Source: CAYJVB01 sp964373575
GTDB lineage: Archaea > Aenigmatarchaeota > Aenigmatarchaeia > CG10238-14
DNA: 5,213 nucleotides
Direction: 5' to 3'
Assembly: GCA_964373575.1 (NCBI GenBank)
Contig: CAYJVB010000044.1
Span: forward strand, 1 to 5,213
The position numbers and the translations under genes are program-made. The notes below the pieces were generated by a model. That model saw only the letters and a program-made list of their open reading frames with translations, was not told where the DNA came from and did not search any database. Every line of letters starts with the position of its first letter. Position 1 is the stretch's first letter. This document shows, in pieces, positions 1-5,162 of this stretch.

Positions 1-39
1 ATTTCCTTATAAACACCAATTAAAGACTTACCAGAACCC
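1..39. other. Left host flank, no gene assigned
   Basis: Host DNA left of the target duplication. Plus-strand frames have early stops, and no start codon with a convincing reading frame is present. In the rebuilt empty site this segment lies just upstream of the promoter at 5173..5183, so it is probably intergenic or the end of a neighbouring gene. Confidence 0.4.
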
Positions 40-47
40 GCGTACCG
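40..47. repeat. Left copy of 8-bp target-site duplication
   Basis: GCGTACCG, identical to 5163..5170 and directly abutting the left tip at 48. The identity runs two bases further left (CC at 38..39), because the right tip of the element also ends in CC. This leaves a small ambiguity in the exact cut, but the 48/5162 choice gives 8 bp and puts both ends in register. Confidence 0.85.
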
Positions 48-97
48 GACACTGTCGCAGATACGGGTGAGAGAGCATAAATGTCGCTTGAAGGTGA
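48..97 (+). repeat. Left terminal inverted repeat with two internal sites
   Basis: Imperfect inverted repeat of 5113..5162, with about 30 of 50 positions matching when single-base gaps are allowed. The outer site runs from TGTCGCA at 53..59 to CGGGTGA at 64..70. The inner site runs from TGTCGC at 82..87 to GGTGA at 93..97. The two TGTC motifs start 29 bp apart, just as on the right. Weaker similarity (GTTTAA) continues to about 107 and touches the stop codon of the protease gene. The sites are likely transposase-binding sites (inference). Confidence 0.8.
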
Positions 98-103
98 TAA
101 AGT

Positions 104-919
104 TTAATAATTATTCTTTATGATGCCATTAGCAGTAGATATTACAATGTTCACTTGTTGTTGATCTAGTATAGTAGGATAAAATTCATCTTTTACACAA
201 CCCGAATGTGTCATTAAGTTGAATTGACCTGAATAAAACGAGTAATCAAGATTTCCCAATATGTGACCAAATTCGTGTGCTAGATTCCATGAAACATTTT
301 TTACATCTGGTGTCATCATGATCAAAAGTATACTTCTATTTTCATTAGGGAATCCTCTCCATCCAATACCTTCAAGTGAACTGTCTATATACAAAAAGAA
401 AAATTTTTGCTTGAATTTAGGTGCTAAGATAATATCGATTGAACCATCATATAACTTATCTTTTACTATTTTAGTCGAGATATTTCTAACATTCTCGGCA
501 GTGAGTTTTATAGGAATTTCATTTTCACCAAGCGAAAATTCTGTGATATTCTCTATATCAATAAATATTCCATACTCATTCCAAATATCGTTTACTTCTA
601 TGGATGTTTTCGCCAAGTCGTTATGTGTAAAATTTAGAGGGTAGTTTTTATTTGAAACCAGATAAATATCAGTAGATAAATGAACTGTATCGTTGGCTAT
701 TCCTTTAGAATTATAATCTTTAATATAACATTTACCGCTTAACGAACTGAATTGATATTTTATGTGATCAATTACACAAGTTTTTAATCCGAAGATTTTA
801 TGACAGTCACTATCATTAATTGGGAGTAAGATGAGAAAAAGTATAGGCACTAAAAAAACTAACCCTATAAAATATCCCTTAAGGAAATCTTTATTCATTT
901 TACGGAACATGATTTTCAT
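104..919 (-). CDS. Membrane-anchored zinc metalloprotease (HEXXHXXGXXD type)
   Basis: Predicted 271-residue protein. A short basic N-terminus is followed by one hydrophobic segment (about residues 14-33), so the rest probably faces outside the cell. The catalytic zinc site is HEFGHILGNLD at 215-225: His215 and His219 bind zinc, Glu216 is the general base, and Asp225 sits where metzincins carry their third ligand. Asp rather than His in that place is known from snapalysin-type proteases. Asn234-Leu-Met236 just after is a plausible Met-turn. Cys39, Cys48, Cys64 and Cys241 could form disulfides. The remaining 180 residues match no family I recognise. A TATA-like box at 932..939 would place the transcript start at the fourth residue (ATG at 910), so translation may begin there instead. 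It is cargo beside the left end, in the same orientation as the lipoprotein upstream (62-bp gap). Substrate unknown; the metallopeptidase call is firm, the exact family is not. Confidence 0.8.
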   Translation of the reverse strand: MKIMFRKMNKDFLKGYFIGLVFLVPILFLILLPINDSDCHKIFGLKTCVIDHIKYQFSSLSGKCYIKDYNSKGIANDTVHLSTDIYLVSNKNYPLNFTHNDLAKTSIEVNDIWNEYGIFIDIENITEFSLGENEIPIKLTAENVRNISTKIVKDKLYDGSIDIILAPKFKQKFFFLYIDSSLEGIGWRGFPNENRSILLIMMTPDVKNVSWNLAHEFGHILGNLDYSFYSGQFNLMTHSGCVKDEFYPTILDQQQVNIVISTANGIIKNNY

Positions 920-931
920 TGTGAATTAATG

Positions 932-939
932 AATATATT
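932..939 (-). promoter_or_regulatory. Possible TATA box of the metalloprotease gene
   Basis: AATATATT centred near 935. A start about 26 nt downstream would fall on the ATG at 910 (leaderless, fourth residue of the longest frame). A weaker alternative, AATTTTAG near 946, would fit the ATG at 919. Confidence 0.35.
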
Positions 940-981
940 GCTAAAATTCCCAAAGAATTCAATTGCTTTGTTTTCTATTCC

Positions 982-1689
982 CTACAATCCACCAGCCCGA
1001 TCGTATAGTGACTGATACTTGTTGTACAAATCTGTAATAAAATCGATAGCCTGTCTAGCAAGCACCGAACTAGTTTCGACTAAAACGGTTCTAACTGTCC
1101 AATGCGCTTCACTTAGAACTACACTAACACATGATCCACATTTGAGTGCCAAAGTATTAAGCCCTACGCCACGATAAACTATACCAATAAATTGAAAAGA
1201 GGCACTATAGAAAACAGCCCAACTAATCACAGCAAATTCAAAACCAAATTTCCCAGCGTCTTTATAGAATTCTTGTAAATTTTCTTGAGTTCTATCTAAT
1301 TTGAATTTCTTTGCGGAAGACACAACTTCATTATAATTGTTTATTAAAGGACCATACTCATTAATTAATTTGGATGCTTTATCCCAGTTTTCTTGAGTTA
1401 CTTCTATTTGAGGTATTTTGAATAGATTATTTTGTTCATTTAGAATCTTTATTAATGCGTTCATTTTGTCTGCAAAATCCTTGAAATGTTCGAAATTTTC
1501 TATAGCGTTCAAGTTTATTTCAGATAGTTCTGCTACCTTTAAAGGTAAGGTTTCGTTAGTAAATTGTTCTATATTTTGAGAATTGATAACTATGGCATTG
1601 CCTGTACCATCATTGTTAGTACATCCTGATAAGACAATGGGTACAATAATTAAAAGTGCTAATACTTTCTGAAGGTTCATTTCTGTCAC
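982..1689 (-). CDS. Predicted archaeal lipoprotein of unknown function
   Basis: The longest frame starts with GTG (1689), but the ATG at 1680 is the better start because it gives a short basic N-terminus followed directly by the hydrophobic signal. The lipobox VLSGC ends at Cys23 of the long form, so the mature protein would be lipid-anchored on the outer face of the cell membrane. Residues 24-45 are an Asn/Gly/Thr-rich linker. Residues 50-145 look helical and charged. Residues 148-193 are strikingly hydrophobic, rich in aromatics and glycine, with Cys184 and Cys187 (CGSC), then comes a helical tail. The hydrophobic hairpin could insert in a membrane or pack in a helical bundle. No family recognised. 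Placed upstream of the protease in the same orientation, it may act with it at the cell surface (inference from position only). Confidence 0.7.
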   Translation of the reverse strand: MTEMNLQKVLALLIIVPIVLSGCTNNDGTGNAIVINSQNIEQFTNETLPLKVAELSEINLNAIENFEHFKDFADKMNALIKILNEQNNLFKIPQIEVTQENWDKASKLINEYGPLINNYNEVVSSAKKFKLDRTQENLQEFYKDAGKFGFEFAVISWAVFYSASFQFIGIVYRGVGLNTLALKCGSCVSVVLSEAHWTVRTVLVETSSVLARQAIDFITDLYNKYQSLYDRAGGL

Positions 1690-1707
1690 TAAAATAATAG
1701 TTCCTAA

Positions 1708-1715
1708 CTTATATG
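1708..1715 (-). promoter_or_regulatory. TATA-like box of the lipoprotein gene
   Basis: CATATAAG on the minus strand, centred about 32 nt before the ATG at 1680, which would give a leader of a few bases. It lies between the stop of the regulator gene and the lipoprotein start, so the lipoprotein probably has its own promoter. Confidence 0.4.
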
Positions 1716-1723
1716 AAGCAAAC

Positions 1724-1858
1724 CTATTTCTTCATCGTTTCTTTCAAAGCATCTTCTATTAGTTCTGAAAGAGTAGTTTTGTGATCAATAGCATAATGTT
1801 TTGCTTTAGCTAGAACTTCAGGATCAATCTTAATACTAGTCGATATACGATTACCCAT
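1724..1858 (-). CDS. Small ribbon-helix-helix DNA-binding regulator
   Basis: A 44-residue frame: MGNRISTSIKIDPEVLAKAK, then HYAIDHKTTLSELIEDALKE, then TMKK. This is a textbook ribbon-helix-helix (CopG/Arc/VapB-like) fold: an alternating N-terminal strand (RISTSIKID) that would enter the DNA major groove as a dimer, helix A beginning with the typical Pro-Glu-Val-Leu, a turn, then helix B starting with Ser-Glu-Leu-Ile. The length equals the minimal domain, so it is complete, not truncated. The ATG at 1858 lies about 27 nt after a TATA-like box, fitting a leaderless message. It is divergent from the transposase, and the region between holds repeated GTTATAGT/ACTATAAC boxes, so it most likely represses the transposase-methyltransferase operon and perhaps itself. 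Many such proteins are antitoxins, but no toxin gene adjoins it. Confidence 0.85.
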   Translation of the reverse strand: MGNRISTSIKIDPEVLAKAKHYAIDHKTTLSELIEDALKETMKK

Positions 1859-1879
1859 GGTATACTATTCTTTTGGTAA

Positions 1880-1889
1880 CATATAAATC
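1880..1889 (-). promoter_or_regulatory. TATA box of the ribbon-helix-helix gene
   Basis: Minus-strand GATTTATATG, with its core centred near 1884, about 26 nt before the ATG at 1858. This is the spacing expected of a leaderless archaeal transcript. Confidence 0.6.
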
Positions 1890-1901
1890 TATACCTTTAG
1901 C

Positions 1902-1958
1902 GTTATAGTAGTAAAGCTTAAATACTTGTAGTGCTATGTATTACTATAACACTATAAC
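1902..1958. promoter_or_regulatory. Operator-like boxes (GTTATAGT / ACTATAAC) around the transposase promoter
   Basis: GTTATAGT at 1902..1909 is mirrored by ACTATAAC at 1943..1950 and again, directly adjacent, at 1951..1958. The first pair extends to 11 of 12 matching bases (1902..1913 against 1939..1950). A second imperfect inverted pair is AGTGCTAT at 1930..1937 with ATAACACT at 1946..1953. The boxes bracket the transposase TATA box and cover its expected transcript start. Short repeated boxes of this kind are typical targets of ribbon-helix-helix repressors, whose gene diverges from this region. Confidence 0.65.
1916..1925 (+). promoter_or_regulatory. TATA box of the transposase-methyltransferase operon
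   Basis: GCTTAAATAC, a good archaeal TATA element. A start about 26 nt downstream (near 1947) would leave a leader of roughly 20 nt before the ATG at 1968, overlapping the ACTATAAC boxes. GTGAT at 1960..1964 is a weak ribosome-binding site with only 3 nt of spacing. Confidence 0.5.
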
Positions 1959-1967
1959 TGTGATGAT

Positions 1968-3305
1968 ATGAATATACGACAAGTAAGGGCATATTCGATT
2001 CTCGCTAAAGGAGATCAACCTATAATGGTTAATGAGGAGACTTTTCTAGTTCCGTCTCAGTCTAGCGACAACAAGTACAAAGTAACCAAGTTAGATGGTT
2101 GGTCTTGTGAATGTAAGGATTTCATAAAGAGGAAACAACTATGCAAACACATATACACCATCCAATTCTGGTTGAAACTACGAAATGGCGTTAGTCAAAA
2201 TGAATTATTGCAACTTGATAACCAAGAAAATAGTAGTAAATGTACTTATTGCAAATCATCTAAGATAGTAAGAAATGGTAATAGAAGTACTAAGATTGGA
2301 TTAAGGCAGAGATACCTCTGTAATGACTGTAGAAAAAGATTTGTTAGCGATCCTATAAAACACGTTAAAGGTAATGGTAAGATAGTAACTCTGACTATGG
2401 ATTTGTTCTTTAAAGGATTGTCACTTAGAGACATATCCGATACAATATACCAGTTCTACGGACTTAGATTGCATCATGAGACAATAAGAAGATGGATAAT
2501 GAGATTCACCGAGAAAGCTAATGACTATGTAAATAAATTACAACCAAAGTTATCTAATAAGTGGCACACAGATGAACAGATGGTTAAAGTTAAAGGAAAG
2601 TGGTTATGGAATTGGAATGTGTTGGATTCTGATACTAGATTCTTGATTGCTAATAATCTAACAAAAGGTAGAGAGATTAAAGACGCAAGAAAGGTTTTTC
2701 AGAAAACCAAGGAAATTGCTGAAACGAACCCGAATGAGATAGTAACTGACGGGTTATTCTCTTATGAAAAAGCTATTAAAAAGGAATTCATACCTTTTAG
2801 AACTGGGCTGAAACACACAAGATTGACGAGCATTAGAGACAAGGTAAATAACAACAGGATAGAACGATTTCATAATACTTTTAGAGAATTTGATAAAATT
2901 AGAAGAGGTTTTAAATCACAAAATACTGCACAAGGTATATCCGATGGTTTTAGGACATATTACAATTTTATTCGTCCGCATACTGGAATATCCAATTTGA
3001 CACCATCACAAATGGCTGGAATTGACTTGGGATTAACTGGAAATAGATGGTTAAATCTAATCAAGTTATCTAATGAAGATGCTGGTAAAATAGAAAAGAA
3101 GCCTTTTGAATTGAGGATAAAATCTCACAAACCATTATATCAATTAAGAGTTTTTAATGAAAACGGTGATGAGTTGAATGCTAAAGAAGAAGGATTTAAA
3201 GAGAAGTTTTATAATATGGATATAGCCAATAAATTTATAGAATTCTATAAAGATTTACATCCGAAATATGAATTTAAGATAGAGGATATCCATGATGAAA
3301 CCTAA
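1968..3305 (+). CDS. IS6-like DDE transposase with SWIM finger and C-terminal extension
   Basis: A 445-residue transposase that would cut and join the ends at 48 and 5162. Domains in order: a SWIM zinc finger (Cys47-x-Cys49, nine residues, Cys59-x-His61) preceded by a short strand-rich stretch; a second zinc ribbon (Cys92-x2-Cys95 and Cys118-x2-Cys121); a helix-turn-helix-like region (about 140-180, GLSLRDISDTI...HHETIRRWI); then the RNase H-fold DDE core with Asp202 (HTDEQ), Asp261 (VTDGLFSY) and Glu299 (NNRIERFH). The motifs RRGFKS, YYNFIRPH and TPSQMAGI are characteristic of archaeal IS6-like enzymes. Usual IS6 transposases are about 230-250 residues. The extra length is the SWIM/ribbon N-terminus and about 85 residues after TPSQMAGI that I do not recognise. 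The gene looks intact. Its last 14 bp overlap the methyltransferase start. Confidence 0.9.
   Translation: MNIRQVRAYSILAKGDQPIMVNEETFLVPSQSSDNKYKVTKLDGWSCECKDFIKRKQLCKHIYTIQFWLKLRNGVSQNELLQLDNQENSSKCTYCKSSKIVRNGNRSTKIGLRQRYLCNDCRKRFVSDPIKHVKGNGKIVTLTMDLFFKGLSLRDISDTIYQFYGLRLHHETIRRWIMRFTEKANDYVNKLQPKLSNKWHTDEQMVKVKGKWLWNWNVLDSDTRFLIANNLTKGREIKDARKVFQKTKEIAETNPNEIVTDGLFSYEKAIKKEFIPFRTGLKHTRLTSIRDKVNNNRIERFHNTFREFDKIRRGFKSQNTAQGISDGFRTYYNFIRPHTGISNLTPSQMAGIDLGLTGNRWLNLIKLSNEDAGKIEKKPFELRIKSHKPLYQLRVFNENGDELNAKEEGFKEKFYNMDIANKFIEFYKDLHPKYEFKIEDIHDET
3282..3285 (+). promoter_or_regulatory. Ribosome-binding site of the methyltransferase, inside the transposase gene
   Basis: GAGG, 6 nt before the ATG at 3292 (9 nt before a second ATG at 3295). 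It supports translation of the methyltransferase from the transposase message and the overlapping start. Confidence 0.6.
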
Positions 3306-4215
3306 ATTTAAAAATGGCACATCTACGAGCTCATTTGGTGTTAGAGGTAGATTCAATCATGACTCATCGAAATTTTATTCAAAAAGGATGTATTCTGAAC
3401 TAGGCTCACATAAAATTGAGCATATATTTGAAAATAATTTACCAAAGAATGTTATTAACAAATTATTCTGTAAATCTAGTGAAAGTATGGAAGAACTTCC
3501 AGACAACAGTATACATTTAATGGTAACATCACCTCCTTACAATGTAGGAAAAGATTATGATAAAGACCTTTCATTAGAAGAGTATAGAAGATTGCTTAGA
3601 AATGTTTTCAAAGAAGTTTATCGTACTCTAGTTGTTGGCGGGAGAGCATGCATTAACATAGCGAATTTAGGCAGAAAGCCGTATATACCATTACACAGCT
3701 TCATAATAGAAGACATGTTAAAGATCGGTTTCTTTATGCGTGGTGAGATTATATGGAATAAAGCTTCAAGTGCAAGTCCTTCTACTGCTTGGGGAAGTTG
3801 GATGTCTGCAGTAAATCCAACACTTAGAGATATACATGAATATATTCTAGTTTTTTCTAAAGGGAATAACGGACGGGATAATTCCAATAATAAACAAATG
3901 AGTATAACAAAAGAAGAATTTATGGAATTTACAAAAAGCATGTGGACATTCCCAGCACAACAAGCAAGATTAGTTGGTCATCCAGCACCATTTCCAGTAG
4001 AGCTTCCATTGAGATTAATAAAACTTTATACATTTGTCGGAGATGTAGTATTAGATCCGTTTATAGGAAGTGGTACAACAGCAATAGCATCTGTAATGAC
4101 TGGTAGACATTTTGTTGGATATGATATAGAAAAGAATTACATAAAGTTAGCAGAAAAAAGAATCGAGGAATATAAGACATTACAGAAGAGTAAGCTAACA
4201 ACTTTCACAAAATAG
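3292..4215 (+). CDS. N4-cytosine-type DNA methyltransferase of a type II restriction system
   Basis: A 307-residue beta-class amino-methyltransferase: the catalytic motif IV TSPPYNVG (79-86) comes before the AdoMet-binding motif I DPFIGSGTT (255-263), followed by GYDIE (276-280). SPPY, rather than NPPY or DPPY, is typical of enzymes making N4-methylcytosine, though N6-adenine cannot be excluded. HPAPFPVELPLRLI (230-243) is the usual conserved segment before motif I. Residues 11-34, with SFGVRGR and HDSSKFY, resemble the N-terminal segment of site-specific archaeal enzymes, which supports the start at 3292. The gene begins inside the transposase gene (14-bp overlap, own GAGG site) and so is probably co-transcribed and translationally coupled with it. 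It ends at the base next to the stop of the convergent endonuclease. It should protect the endonuclease's target, presumably CGCG. Confidence 0.9.
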   Translation: MMKPKFKNGTSTSSFGVRGRFNHDSSKFYSKRMYSELGSHKIEHIFENNLPKNVINKLFCKSSESMEELPDNSIHLMVTSPPYNVGKDYDKDLSLEEYRRLLRNVFKEVYRTLVVGGRACINIANLGRKPYIPLHSFIIEDMLKIGFFMRGEIIWNKASSASPSTAWGSWMSAVNPTLRDIHEYILVFSKGNNGRDNSNNKQMSITKEEFMEFTKSMWTFPAQQARLVGHPAPFPVELPLRLIKLYTFVGDVVLDPFIGSGTTAIASVMTGRHFVGYDIEKNYIKLAEKRIEEYKTLQKSKLTTFTK

Positions 4216-4851
4216 TTATTCATTCCACATATCAAGCCATCTTTTATATGTTTTATATTTAGTAGTTTCTTTCTTCCAATCGATATCAATATGATATGTT
4301 TCTTTGTCATTTAACATTTCAGAAATAGCATTTTTACTTATCTCAACTCCTCTCGGATTAGTTCCGACTTTTGGAAGTTTAAGATAATTATCTCTTCCCA
4401 ACTTTCTAAGTATTTTAATTTGGACTGATTTTGGTATTAAAAATAATCCACTTTTAATCTTCTTACCATTAGTCCAATCTATTACTGCTAGAAGTATGTC
4501 ACATGATGGTTGATATGATTTGAAAAATTGTAATGCTTTTTGTGCATCTACCGTCCAAACAACTTTTACACCACTGTTTCCTGTAATTGTTTTTATTGAT
4601 ATTGGTTCTCCCGATACCTTCACATCTTCTTCATATTTAGTAATTGGTATATCAGTTTCAACATTATTTTCACCGAACACGCTAACTAATAAACCAACTA
4701 ATATCTGCTCTCTTAGAGACCCTACTTCCATACCTATTTTTCCAGCTCTTGAAGATTCCAATTCAGCTATATCGAACAATTTTGGTAATTTTGTCTTTAT
4801 TTTATTGATAATATTCGTGTCCTTGAATAAGATTGCTAATGGTGTTTCCAT
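4216..4851 (-). CDS. ThaI-family type II restriction endonuclease
   Basis: A 211-residue protein. The frame opens at a TTG (4854), but the ATG at 4851 is preferred because a GAGGT site lies 6 nt before it. The sequence, notably SSRAGKIGMEVGSLREQILV (residues 33-52), NNVETDIPIT, PISIKTITG, VVWTVDAQKA, SCDILLAVI and TNPRGVEISK, matches my recollection of the ThaI family. ThaI from Thermoplasma acidophilum cuts CGCG. A PD-(D/E)XK-like core is plausible: Asp76 in EEDVKVSG, then Ser85-x-Lys87 in PISIKT, with Glu48 from the preceding helix as a possible extra metal ligand. The Ser in place of Asp/Glu makes this assignment tentative. It follows a zinc-ribbon gene three bases downstream of its stop and converges with the methyltransferase at zero spacing. 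Length is ordinary for a type II enzyme. Confidence 0.8.
   Translation of the reverse strand: METPLAILFKDTNIINKIKTKLPKLFDIAELESSRAGKIGMEVGSLREQILVGLLVSVFGENNVETDIPITKYEEDVKVSGEPISIKTITGNSGVKVVWTVDAQKALQFFKSYQPSCDILLAVIDWTNGKKIKSGLFLIPKSVQIKILRKLGRDNYLKLPKVGTNPRGVEISKNAISEMLNDKETYHIDIDWKKETTKYKTYKRWLDMWNE
4241..4262 (+). terminator. Possible T-rich terminator of the transposase-methyltransferase operon
   Basis: Repeated TTTTATAT blocks (4242..4249 and 4251..4258), followed by more T-rich sequence, start about 27 nt after the methyltransferase stop. Archaeal termination often occurs at such T tracts. They lie within the convergent endonuclease gene, so coding constraint is an alternative explanation. 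Confidence 0.3.
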
Positions 4852-4854
4852 CAA

Positions 4855-5079
4855 TTAACCTCTTGGATCTAATTTTATGTAACTCCTCTCGACCTTCATA
4901 GGAGAACCTCTGTTTCTTTTATTCAATAAATTTTCTATTTTATTCGACTTAGATTTACATTTTGGACAATCATTAGAAATTAAATACGTAGTTCTAGTGG
5001 GGTAACTACCGACTCTCATTACTTTGGCTTGTAATTCGTTATCACAAATCGGGCAAGTAATAATTTCATCTTCTAACAT
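4855..5079 (-). CDS. Small zinc-ribbon protein, first gene of the endonuclease operon
   Basis: A 74-residue protein with two CxxC knuckles, CPIC (Cys9, Cys12) and CPKC (Cys38, Cys41), giving a zinc ribbon. The C-terminal third is basic (KSKSNKIENLLNKRNRGSP) and could contact nucleic acid. The ATG at 5079 is about 26 nt after a TATA box, so the message is probably leaderless. The stop TAA is 3 bases from the endonuclease ATG, so the two are co-transcribed and probably translationally coupled. No family recognised. Candidate roles are a control protein for the restriction operon or an accessory to the endonuclease. Conservation of the pair elsewhere would decide whether it is a fixed part of the system. 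Confidence 0.7.
   Translation of the reverse strand: MLEDEIITCPICDNELQAKVMRVGSYPTRTTYLISNDCPKCKSKSNKIENLLNKRNRGSPMKVERSYIKLDPRG
4858..4862 (-). promoter_or_regulatory. Ribosome-binding site choosing the endonuclease start
   Basis: Minus-strand GAGGT, overlapping the last codons of the zinc-ribbon gene. It is 6 nt from the ATG at 4851 but only 3 nt from the TTG at 4854, so it favours the ATG. Confidence 0.55.
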
Positions 5080-5101
5080 TATTTTAATAAGGAAAATCAG
5101 A

Positions 5102-5109
5102 CTTTTAAA
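5102..5109 (-). promoter_or_regulatory. TATA box of the zinc-ribbon/endonuclease operon
   Basis: TTTAAAAG on the minus strand, centred about 26 nt before the ATG at 5079, as for a leaderless archaeal message. It begins 4 bp inside the inner transposase-site-like repeat (5113..5128), so proteins bound at the element end could block it. Confidence 0.6.
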
Positions 5110-5112
5110 CCA

Positions 5113-5162
5113 TCACCCGAATGCGACACCCAAGAAAATCACCCGTTCTTGTTGACAATGCC
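5113..5162 (-). repeat. Right terminal inverted repeat with two internal sites
   Basis: Read on the minus strand from 5162 inward: tip GGCATTGTC, an outer site ending ACGGGTGA at 5139, and an inner site TGTCGCATTCGGGTGA at 5128..5113. Both TGTC motifs sit at the same offsets (6 and 35) as in the left end. The TATA box of the zinc-ribbon/endonuclease operon begins only 4 bp inside this repeat. Confidence 0.8.

Larger units (their letters stand above)
48..5162. mobile_element. IS6-type transposon carrying a restriction-modification system, protease and lipoprotein genes
   Basis: The element is defined by three agreeing signals. A perfect 8-bp direct repeat GCGTACCG lies directly outside both ends (40..47 and 5163..5170). 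The ends are imperfect 50-bp inverted repeats starting GACACTGTCGCA and, on the other strand, GGCATTGTCAACA. Each end has two TGTC...GGTGA sites at the same offsets (6 and 35) from the tip. IS6-family elements make 8-bp duplications and have tips like GGCACTGTTGCAAA, and the only transposase inside (1968..3305) is IS6-like. Normal IS6 elements are about 0.8 kb with one gene. This one is over 5 kb with seven genes, so most of it is cargo. No second pair of ends was found around the transposase alone, and the methyltransferase start lies inside the transposase gene, so the transposase belongs to the whole unit. Whether it still moves is unknown. Confidence 0.85.

Noticed and set aside
38..47. 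A 10-bp duplication CCGCGTACCG instead of 8 bp
   Set aside because: The two extra C bases on the right are the tip of the element itself. Counting 8 bp puts both ends in register and agrees with the IS6 family.
1..103. Minus-strand frame reading RYAGSGKSLIGVYKE, like the P-loop of an ATPase
   Set aside because: It has no start codon in either the present or the rebuilt empty site, a stop precedes it by a few codons in the empty site, the Gly/Ala expected five residues before GK is Arg, and the right half lies in host flank while the left half is the element's terminal repeat.
318..644. Open frame on the plus strand, 108 codons
   Set aside because: It is antisense to the protease gene, with no domain and low-complexity hydrophobic composition. 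A shadow frame.
1724..1858. Toxin-antitoxin module
   Set aside because: The ribbon-helix-helix protein resembles antitoxins, but no RelE-, PIN- or MazF-like gene adjoins it. The neighbours are a lipoprotein and the transposase.
2246..2434. Open frame on the minus strand, 62 codons
   Set aside because: It lies wholly antisense within the transposase zinc-ribbon region, with no promoter or recognisable domain.
1859..3400. A separate short IS element containing only the transposase, nested in a larger region
   Set aside because: No terminal repeats or direct duplication were seen flanking 1968..3305, and a right boundary would have to lie inside the methyltransferase gene. The only matching ends are at 48 and 5162.
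3618..3941. Open frame on the minus strand, 107 codons
   Set aside because: Antisense to the methyltransferase core; a shadow frame.
4520..4858. Open frame on the plus strand, 112 codons
   Set aside because: Antisense to the endonuclease gene, Ser/Thr/Phe-rich composition typical of reversed coding, no ribosome-binding site.
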